Source: Aaosphaeria pasadenensis
Taxonomy: Eukaryota; Ascomycota; Dothideomycetes; Pleosporales
NCBI GenBank assembly: GCA_022813625.1
Contig: JAKLMB010000035.1
Coordinates: 186,001 to 250,000 of the forward strand
Reading direction: 5' to 3'
Length of the DNA stretch: 64,000 bases
Shown here: piece by piece, positions 56,090 through 64,000 of the stretch
Layout of the letters: every line of letters begins with the position of its first letter
How positions within the stretch are numbered: position 1 is the first letter of the stretch
Translations under genes and position numbers: made by a program
Notes under the pieces: model-generated
The model's database searches: none
Seen by the model: only the letters and a program-made list of their open reading frames with translations
What the model was told of the DNA's origin: nothing

Positions 56090-57097
56090 TCACTTCTGAA
56101 CATCTGGATCCTCACCCCTTTTTACAGTCCAGTAAGCAAGAGTTTGCCATTCGATTCCCGAGAGCGTGACGCTAGGATTCCAGGTGGTGTAGATACTTGT
56201 CAAATTCGAGAGAACCATCCCCTGCCAAGCATGGTGGCCAGGGAAAATGCGCTTTCTTCGCTTGTCCTTGACCACGACTGGCTTCCTAATCATATTGGAA
56301 TGAGACGGCACGATGGGATAGAACTCAGGAACAGCTTGGATTGGCAGGGATAACCCTAAGTGATGTTGCAATGCCATTTTAAAAGCGCTCTGATATTTTG
56401 GCGAGTCAAGAAAGTTTTGCATCACTTTATGTTCAGCATACCTCGCAATATTTCTGGCGATGTACTGACCCACGACGCGATTCTGTTTGGCTTTCGTTTT
56501 GTTGGCATTCCAAATTTCGTCCACAAGTTCTGGAGAGATTGCTGCGATGAAGTGCTGTGGGTCAATCGAAAGATCTTCCAGATCCTCCCTAAGCACTCCC
56601 ATCACCACCCCTCGGAAGACGTTGTCTTTGAAATGTAACGCCAGGATCCAGAGTTCCAAAATTGCTGCGAAGCACTCTTGCTCATCACTTATAGCGGGAC
56701 TTTCCGCTTGCTCTGGATCCTGATCAACGACGAAGCGTGCTGGCCCAACCGGAGCTGCAGGGTGACTTCGAAGTTTTTCAGGAGTCGGGGGTGAGAGGTT
56801 GTGCTTCTCGTTGTATTCTCGAATTGTCCTCCTGCTTCGAAGGACGCGATCCATCATCCACATCATATAAATCTGGAAGTCATCTGCCTGATGCCAGATC
56901 ACACCCACGTAGTCCTTGCCAGTACGTTTGCAAACAGCTTCGGCGAACCACTCGGAAGTTGCCGTAAGCTGACCGAGGTCAACTTGATACTTACGTACCC
57001 TGGCACTCCCATAACGAATGTTCCCATCAACCTTGAACTCCAAGTTGACAAGTACATTAATTATCTCAGGAACGGGACCGGTGGCAAGTCGATCCAT
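56090..57097 (-). CDS. BTB-like family protein, paralogue of the gene at 58022
   Basis: An intronless gene of 335 residues, cytosolic or nuclear, with no signal or membrane segment. It lines up with the next gene to the right over most of its length: GVIWHQADDFQIYMMWM against SIIWPVVAEVGVYVDWL, FAAILELWILALHFKDNVF against FLTLLSLYTLGDHLLDDTF, and ISPELVDEIWN against LSPKITGEIWE. This pattern (a short beta-rich start, then a W/Y..W block, then helices with LxLYxLGDxLxDxxF) resembles fungal BTB/POZ-like proteins, which act as protein-interaction modules. The canonical BTB start D-v-x-v is weak here, so the call is tentative. A Pro-rich linker lies at about residues 100-125. Function unknown. 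Confidence 0.7.
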   Translation of the reverse strand: MDRLATGPVPEIINVLVNLEFKVDGNIRYGSARVRKYQVDLGQLTATSEWFAEAVCKRTGKDYVGVIWHQADDFQIYMMWMMDRVLRSRRTIREYNEKHNLSPPTPEKLRSHPAAPVGPARFVVDQDPEQAESPAISDEQECFAAILELWILALHFKDNVFRGVVMGVLREDLEDLSIDPQHFIAAISPELVDEIWNANKTKAKQNRVVGQYIARNIARYAEHKVMQNFLDSPKYQSAFKMALQHHLGLSLPIQAVPEFYPIVPSHSNMIRKPVVVKDKRRKRIFPGHHAWQGMVLSNLTSIYTTWNPSVTLSGIEWQTLAYWTVKRGEDPDVQK

Positions 57098-58021
57098 GGT
57101 CGATAACTTTTATTGTTAGTTGGCAAGTTGTGGAATGGATATGTCAGGAGTTGGAAGATATAGTCTTTAAGTAGTGAAGCTTATACAATCTAGAAGCAGT
57201 GATGTGGTGACGAGTGAATAGACGTGCTGATCATTGTACTGTAATAGGATGTCGAGTGAATTCACTCAGGGTTATCTTCTGAGCGCGGAAATCTTGCCCA
57301 ATCGCCATTGTGTACAATGAATGCTACAACGGCAAGAGGTTTGGGTGAAGCAATTCACATCTTCATGTAGACTTTCACTTTGAAACAGATATGATCTGCG
57401 CATTAAAAGTGATCGAGCTACACTGAAGGCCTATTAACTCTCCTAGGAACTGTGAATCAAGGATGACGAATATATACATGCCTTGCCTATCTAACGATCG
57501 CGAGTCGTGGTTGTGTCGCCCCGTGCTTTAGACTTGTCTACACGCAATCGTATCGTTGCGCATAGACGCCTCTATTGGAGAAGGCATTACAGGCACGATC
57601 CGGATTCGGTGGATAGATAGGATTGATAAATATTTGCTACTAGTGATAGCCCTCTCGAGGTAGGTAGATGATGATTGGATCCTGGTCTATCTATCCATCC
57701 TCCACCTAGTGCCTTTCCTCCTACACATGGCCTTCGAATAGCTTCACTTATCCTGCCACACCACAACATGGCACTGATTACTAGAAAGAACATATGGTAA
57801 TGAAACACTTCGACCTCATCCATTCACCTCTTCACTGGAACAGTTGATTTACGACAGACACAAGCTGCATTGATTTTATTAAAGCTGCACTAAAGGCCTA
57901 TACATACAATGGAGACATCTATGTCTACTGTGATGACACTACACCAGTTCCTAAAAAGAACAACTGATTGTGATGAGTGAACGATTTAGCCCATGGCCGT
58001 GACTGAACAGTGGATCAAATT
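57098..58021. other. Intergenic between the two paralogues
   Basis: 924 bp with no supportable gene; it holds the promoter of the left paralogue. ORF 57587-57823 has no motif. A GAATTCACTC-type stretch near 57255 is unremarkable. Confidence 0.45.
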
Positions 58022-59499
58022 TTAAGTCCTCTTCCGTTTAGATACTGGTAGTCCATCGACATCGAGTTCGGGACCCAACACAGGTCCTCCTGAACGTTGA
58101 GATGGCTCAGAGGCGGCGTCAGGCTGAGACTTGATGTCCGGTTGAGGCTTAGTATTGGTCTGAGTGTTGACATCCGTCTGAGGCATGGGATCCGACTGAG
58201 GGCTCACATTCGGCGGATGGCTTGGCTGAAGATTGATACCCGGCTCAGGATTGACACTCGATCCGCGACTGACAGCTGTCTGAGGATTTATCCCTGGCTG
58301 AAGATTGATATTTGGTCCAAGATTGATGTCGGGCAGGCGATCGGTAGCTGGTTGAGAATTATTACGCAGCCAATTGAGATACGTATCGAAATCAACAGGC
58401 ACGGTAACAAGGTCTAGATCATGGAGCAAATCGTCACCAATAGCCGAGTAATCAAATTTCTCGTCGAATTCAAGAGGCATTGAAGGTAACGGGTCGAAAT
58501 TCTGTAGAACTTGTGTAGGGTCGTTCTGCTGACTAGGAACCGCAGGCTGATCGTTGGCCAATTGAGATGTTGCAGATGGCGAAGATAACGCTTGCTGATC
58601 CGATTCCTTGACGCGAAATGCTGATTGAACCGCACTGAAGGGGAAGACTTCGTATAGAGCGGTTGTGAATTCCTCAGGATAACCGTCACCCCTCAGGAAA
58701 ACCTGCTGTTCTTTGGTGTCCGCACGATAGAAAATCAGGTCAATGATGAGTTGTTTGATCTGGTACTCAGTATCAAAAATCTGCATGGTTTCCCAGATCT
58801 CTCCAGTGATTTTTGGGGAAAGAATGAAGAAGAAGTCGGCAACACTTTCCGTCGCATCCAGATCCTTGATTAGTCGAGTGACAACAGCTCGCTTGAAGGT
58901 ATCATCAAGCAGATGATCCCCGAGTGTGTAGAGGCTTAGTAGGGTCAAGAAGATATGTTGCGGATTGCTCAGTTCGACGGAGTCTTTCTTCTTCTTTGCA
59001 AGAGGAGATCGCTCGGGGAACAATTCTCCTTCCCTTAGCCAATCAACATAGACCCCAACTTCAGCAACGACGGGCCATATAATCGAAGCAGGTCGCTGTC
59101 GGCCATCCCTCGCCTTGGAACGGATCTCGTTGACTAGGTACTTTGAGGTACGAATAAGATCTTCGTATCGTATCTCGTGGTACGTTGCCATCCTGAATGT
59201 GATTCGTTTATGTCGGCGAACAGCCACCCTGATAAGTAGATTATCGGAGTCGTCGGATTCCTGCGTCGGGGGAGAACCAGGAGGGGTGTGACGATCCGAA
59301 GGAGGCTTTGGGGACGTGCTAGATGGTCCAGCTTTGGGGGAGTCAACATGCGATGGAGAACCAGTTTTTTGGTAGGCATCGCCTTTAGCTGCAACGTTAA
59401 TTTGATAGCTCGCACAATGATTTGCGTGTCTGTGAATGTGCTTGAGAGGAATAAGGCAGATATTATGGGTTCACAATTACCTGAAGGGTTGCTCGCCAT
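58022..59499 (-). CDS. BTB-like family protein with repeat-rich C-terminus
   Basis: Two exons: a 19 nt first exon (59499-59481, encoding MASNPS) and 59388-58022, with GTAATT...TTGCAG between them; 461 residues. A Ser/Pro/Asp-rich linker (residues 10-50) leads into the BTB-like core shared with the left neighbour: ATYHEIRYEDLIRTSKYLV, SIIWPVVAEVGVYVDWLREG and LSLYTLGDHLLDDTFKRAVV. From about residue 350 the protein is Pro/Gln/Asn-rich with degenerate hexapeptide repeats (such as NINLQP and GINPQT) and ends in SKRKRT, a possible nuclear signal. Fungal BTB-like proteins of this layout have no established biochemical role. Because the first exon is so short, the start is less certain than the rest. 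Confidence 0.75.
58105..58340. repeat. Degenerate 18 bp minisatellite in coding sequence
   Basis: On the coding (minus) strand this stretch gives about a dozen six-residue units built on the pattern (P)xINxQ/(P)xVNxQ. On the plus strand the units appear as variants of GGCTGAAGATTGAT. Units differ at several positions, so the array is old or under selection for sequence change but not for length. Confidence 0.6.
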
Positions 59500-60031
59500 G
59501 TTGTAGGAGCGTAGCACTTGATATTGATCGAAGAGTGGATCAAATGACAACTGAGGTTGCAAATTGTCGAAATGGCAAAGGTGCAATGGATAGCTAGAAG
59601 ATTATAAGGAAAGTTATTGTCCTCAAATAAGCGAACAACCTAACGTCCAACTGATGGGTGAATGTGAATCCTGTGCTTCCTTCTTGGAAAGAAATCACTG
59701 TTGTAGAAACATCAGCTCTCCAACTCCAATGAGTTGGATCCTTGCACTGACTTGATTCACTTGTGCTGGAAATGTAAACGTGCTAAGAAGAGCGAGAACG
59801 TCATGCGCTGTTGATAATCAAGTGTTTTTAGAATAACGCGTTGGTTCTATCGCAATCTCACACTCACTTTGGCGTTTGCGGTTTGTTTGTTTACGCGTAT
59901 GTTTCTTTACGTGCAGCCTTCACTACACGTAAAGAGAAGAACTTGATGGAAACCAGATTTCTATGAGTATTAGAAGCATAGGAAGAACACAAGGAAATAA
60001 AGCTTGTAGTTTTGTATACAGCTACTGAGAA
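59500..60031. other. Intergenic, BTB-like gene promoter
   Basis: 532 bp between the BTB-like gene start and the ABM gene stop. AT-rich with no ORF that can be supported. It contains the promoter of the BTB-like gene. Confidence 0.45.
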
Positions 60032-60758
60032 TTACAGTTTGCTTCCACCAGCTTGTTTTCCCATGAAGCCATCAACTACCCTTAGCCTCACAACATCCTG
60101 CACTCCGGTTCGACCCTCTCTGACCTGGGCCCGAGACTCCTTCGTGCCCTTACTTTTAAGATGGACATTATCGAAGTAATCCCAGCTGTCATATACCGCG
60201 ACGACACTCAAATCCTTCCCATTCTCATCAACTCCCACCGCATAGGCAGACGTGCCACTCTCACTCGCAACCACATACTCAACCAACGACCTCCATCCCC
60301 CAAGCGCATCCGAAACCTTCCTTGCCTCGTACCCAAAATGCGCAATAACCACCGCCAGGTTCGCCGAAACATTGATCGGCTTCGGAGCGACCTTTGCATG
60401 CTTGACACTGCTGTTCAATACCTCCGGCGCAGCAGCAAGAACCTCCCCAGACCCGAACAATTTGATCAACTCTTGCACCGGCTCGGTCGCGAGATGCGAA
60501 GCGCTGGCTTCCGCAGAGGCGTACTCTTCAATCATATAGATTTCGTTTTGCGCATCATCTGAAAGTGGAAGTGTGACAATGTATCGCAATACTCCTGGTT
60601 CATTGGCACGCGAAAACTCCACGATCTTGTGGAAAGCTGCGATAGCCTGGGCCGGTTATTAGCGGGTGAAAAAGGTTCCGGACTAGAGGTTAAGGTACCT
60701 TTTCACGGGCTTCTTTGTCTTTGCAGACGAGCCTCGCGGTGGTGATTATTGGTGCCAT
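60032..60758 (-). CDS. Antibiotic-biosynthesis-monooxygenase (ABM) domain protein, two modules
   Basis: Two exons, 60758-60699 (MAPIITTARLVCKDKEAREK) and 60646-60032, joined by a 52 bp intron (GTACCT...CCCAG, branch GCTAATAAC), give 224 residues. The first module (about 1-90) is a dimeric alpha/beta-barrel ABM domain: a short start strand, NEPGVLRYIVTLPL, IYMIEEYASAEASASHLAT and VQELIKLFG. The second half (about 105-215) repeats the outline less clearly, with VVAVYDSWDYFDNVHLKSKG. ABM domains include quinone-forming monooxygenases without cofactor, heme-degrading enzymes and many proteins of unknown role. No signal peptide. The split codon positions agree with the frame, so the small first exon is reliable. 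Confidence 0.85.
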
Positions 60759-61783
60759 TGATGTAGAGTACGGTCCTCTTGTGTTATTGAAGCATTGAGG
60801 TGATTGATTAGATGCACTGACGTTATGTGAGGACATGCCCCACTTTCACGAGGTTCGGATACTTGTTCCAGTAGTGTAGATTGATAACGTGCTTCACCAG
60901 TCCAACATGACTGCATCCTGATCAAATGTACGCAGATAAATGGGGTAATTTGGCTCTGAAAAGCTAAAATCACTTCTCATTTACCATTTCGAGAATAATT
61001 GATGCTTTTAAGAAGCGAAATATACTTCGATATGTCGGAAAAGTTATTAAACTCCGGATATGCTTCTCCAATGAAGCTGATTGGCCAGTACTGTGGTTAG
61101 TTCAAGCCTGCAAGATCTGATATGAAGTTGTTCAGAGAACGTTGTCAATGATCCAAAAGAAATCATGAAGAGTGAAAAGGGAATAAATTCTGCAAGACGA
61201 CGCATGATTTTCATTCAAGGGACATTCCAATCAGCCATTGGCGAACGATTCTTACAACCAGCGTCGGAGTCGCTGAGCCCCAGATACTTGAAGCAATCAT
61301 GCGCAATCAATCCTGCCATACAGATTATACGATTGATCGCTAGATTCATCAAGATAGACTGTCTCATTGGTATTATTATGTATGTCGTTTACCCTGGGCC
61401 TATGTGCTGCCAATCATCCCGCGTCTTGACCAATTGATGCATACGCTGGAAAGACATCAGACGTCATCCATCCTCAAAACCGAGAACAGATACCGAGAAG
61501 CCTAACACAATATGAATAATGCAATCACGTACCTGAGCTGAATTCCACCATGGTCTCCGAGGAGAATGAGAATGGAAGTGGCTTCACTATGCCTAAAGCA
61601 ATCATGTTGCGCTGCAATTATGCAAATAGCGGAAAAAGCATGGTACGAAATCAAAGCGAAGTTCAGCCCCAACGAAAAACCCAGATCAGCCTCTGGCGAA
61701 TGAAATAGGTTGATTCGTTGGTCAGAAATAGTTGCATCGGGGAAGCCAAAGCCGAATGAGAGCTGCATTGTATTTACTTTGTT
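60759..61783. other. Intergenic, ABM gene promoter
   Basis: 1.03 kb. Short ORFs at 61165-61437 (plus) and 61502-61768 (minus) have no motif; the second lies just past the stop of the zinc-cluster gene in another frame. The region holds the ABM promoter and the regulator's 3' flank. Confidence 0.45.
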
Positions 61784-64000
61784 TCAGAATAATGCCCCGG
61801 ATGATGTACCACTGTCCGATTGGGCAAAATCACCGCCAGAAAAGCATGGTGCGGCGAATTCCAATGCCCAATAGAGGTGCATGCCCAGTCCTGCGTCTGC
61901 AAATCTTGGGAGAAGTGGCTCTTGGTCGCTAGTCACGTTGCTCTGGATATGGGTTTGCTTCGAGATGTTAACGAGGGGGATGAAAAGCAAACGGTTAAGC
62001 TTCTGCGCAGCCTGGTGAAGCGGCGAGGTGCCCTCCACTATCGCAAAGTGATAATGCAAATGCCGAGGAGGAGATCTTCGGATATGATATGACACCGCTG
62101 ATCCTTTGACAAGTTCGTAAATAGGGTGTAAGATATCATGGAACTGGTGAGCCCTCTTGGAAAGCTTGCTCGCCCATGCGAGAACTTCTAGCGACTTTTC
62201 CACCCACTCCAGGTTCTTAGAGGGGCTTTCGAGGGGTACAGAGCATAAAATCCTCTGTAAATCGTCGTAAAGGAGTATGCAACAGGAGAGGTACGCTTGA
62301 AACCTGCGCGTTGTTAGCTTTAATAATTGCCTAGGCTAGGGACATCTTGCATGCAAAACCAGAAGTATTTCACGGCCATGCCTTCCATGTAGAATACATG
62401 AAGTATTTCGGCAGCTTTTCCAGCAGACAATATCCCGTCCTCGATGCAATTAGTCGTGTCCTCTTGCGTTTCTTGTGTCATCGCGCCATGTTCCAGCCCT
62501 GGGTCGATGAAGCTTGATAACACCCATCGGTACATCAACATCTTACCTCCAAACGAGAAAGAGTGAAGAGACAACATGTATACTCGTTCATTGGGATCAA
62601 GTAATCGCGTTCTCAAATCGAGCCGCATTTGATCTGGTAAAGCCTGAATCCAGTCGTAGAAAAGACTTTGAATGCCCCTTGACCATGAAAGCGAAAAGCG
62701 CGTGCTAAGTACCACGCGACATATGTGCATCATTATTTTGATCATGGCCAATACTTCTACCTGGATCCCAGAATTTTTGATGACATCGCTATCCCCAAAC
62801 TTGTCAAGATTGTGGAAAGTAACTGCGTCATCTGTTTCGATTGTTGTTATGGACGATGTTACACGCAGCCAACTGAATGTTGTTAATGTTTTATATGCCG
62901 AACGACCAAGAAAGTACCGACCCTCTGTAGAAAATCATTATTTGGCAGACCCTCCGCTTGTCGTTCCAGGTGCCGATGTCTAGATCCGGTCGACACTGCT
63001 CGCCGAATATTCCTTGACTACGAGCCAAGCCAAGCCCCAGCTCTGGAGAAAGTTAGTATGACATGGCTTGTAAAGTCCCCATTGTTAATGAAGCCAATAG
63101 AAGACTCCCAATGAAGCCTTCAGCAAGATGACACTCGTACCTATGTAAGCCAGGGCGGCAGTAGATTTGGTGATGATATTGCACATTCCCAGAAGAGCAC
63201 AAACTTTGATCGCCTGGAGAGGTGTTTGGTCTATGCAATCATCAAGTAATTGTTTGGCAGCATTGAAGAAATGACTATAGTCTGATGGAGAGACTGGACC
63301 CGGATAGAACCTTTCTCCAACTGCTGCAACGGCACACGTGGAACACAGTGTTGATAGGGATATGTCAGTACACTCGGGGCGAAAGGCATCGAGCAGACCA
63401 TTGACCTGTTCTTGGGAGTACACGTGAAAAGACGTAGCTGAGCATTGCAAGAATGTAGAGTATGACTGTCTGATGGTTTCTCTTTGTGCTCGGATTGATT
63501 CTGCTAACACTTTCGGCTTGGAGGTGTCGGAAACCATCATACGTTCGTGGGGGCCAATGATGCTCCGGATTGGAGGTATCATTGGAGGGCCAGTATGATT
63601 CTCATACGTAGGGTGTCCGATCGGGGGAAGCTTTGGCGCTGGGCCATGTCCCAACGGGAGCGTAATGAGATGTGACTTTTGATCGATTAGACCGGGCGCT
63701 GGCCGAGACGGCGGAGCAGCCTCTTCGGTCCTTTCCGGCGACACATCTTCGCGGGGTGTTGGTGATCGATTCGGTACGTTGGTCCCAATACCCAGCTGAT
63801 TCAACGATGCAACGATTGTCGATGGGTCTTCTCCTTCTCGTATCCTGGTGAAAAGAGTACGAGCATCGTCTTCAGATCCGTGTCGCAAATGGTGGAGCAG
63901 CTCTAGTGTGCTCCCAAGATCTCGTTGTAACTCCAGATTCTTCCTCTTTAGCGAAGGACGCTCCTGTCCTTCAGCATAATCATAATGACATGGTAACGAC
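61784..64000 (-). CDS. Zn2Cys6-type transcription factor, C-terminal part (cut by right edge)
   Basis: The gene enters from the right edge and ends at 61784. Exons: 64000-63141, 63042-62922, 62872 to about 62351 or 62360, and 62303-61784. The donor of the last intron is either GTTTTG (62359) or a GC donor GCAAGA (62350); both keep frame. The left-hand part LKRKNLELQRDLGSTLELL is the coiled linker that usually follows a zinc cluster, then HHLRHGSEDDARTLFTRIREG, a segment seen right after it in many fungal regulators. The fungal_trans middle-homology domain follows: QAIKVCALLGMCNI, KSTAALAYIELGLGLARSQGI, and later MLMYRWVLSSFIDP and FQAYLSCCILLYDDL. The zinc cluster itself would lie beyond position 64000, so the DNA-binding part is not seen. 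Target genes unknown. Confidence 0.8.

Noticed and set aside
61502..61768. Minus-strand ORF just past the end of the right-edge regulator, considered as a further exon
   Set aside because: No clear splice pair joins it in frame and its sequence does not resemble the C-terminal part of such regulators.

Overview
The window is nuclear DNA of a filamentous ascomycete (Pezizomycotina). Almost every gene has 45-75 bp introns with GTRNGT donors and CTAAC-like branch points. The gene families are typical of such fungi: two HET proteins, Zn2Cys6 regulators, a highly reducing polyketide synthase (PKS), a CFEM/PTH11-type receptor, reductive iron uptake and a pectate lyase. Exon joins were placed by hand from splice signals, reading frame and family motifs. 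No tRNA, rRNA, CRISPR array or intact transposon was recognised. The species cannot be told from this stretch alone.

Layout. 0-5.5 kb: the first exon of a secreted protein leaving the left edge, then a Zn2Cys6 regulator divergent from an MFS transporter. 6-9.5 kb: a HET protein with membrane segments and a frameshifted relic of a large membrane protein. 9.7-28.2 kb: a probable secondary-metabolite cluster with a P450, a CFEM seven-helix receptor, a PaxU-like alpha/beta hydrolase, a 14-TM MFS transporter and a 2458-residue PKS (KS-AT-DH-reduced MT-ER-KR-ACP). 28.8-33.2 kb: a divergent FTR1/FET3 high-affinity iron uptake pair with a consensus ATCTGATAA site between them. 33.2-40.8 kb: about 7.7 kb with no recognisable gene. 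40.8-46.9 kb: a stand-alone NRPS-like adenylation protein, a salicylate-hydroxylase-like flavoprotein and a vanillyl-alcohol-oxidase-like enzyme. 47.4-49.9 kb: a second HET protein with two HET-like modules. 50.9-55.4 kb: pectate lyase, NmrA-like protein and GFA-type zinc protein. 56-59.5 kb: two divergent paralogues of a BTB-like family. 60-64 kb: a tandem ABM-domain protein and a Zn2Cys6 regulator cut by the right edge.

How the genes may work together (inference). The PKS would make a reduced polyketide chain that the P450 oxidises, the MFS exports and the hydrolase might release or edit, since the PKS has no release domain. The receptor and the divergent regulator/transporter pair may be cluster-associated. 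The iron pair next to the PKS suggests either chance adjacency or iron-linked control. The 41-47 kb group looks like a small aromatic-compound or metabolite module.
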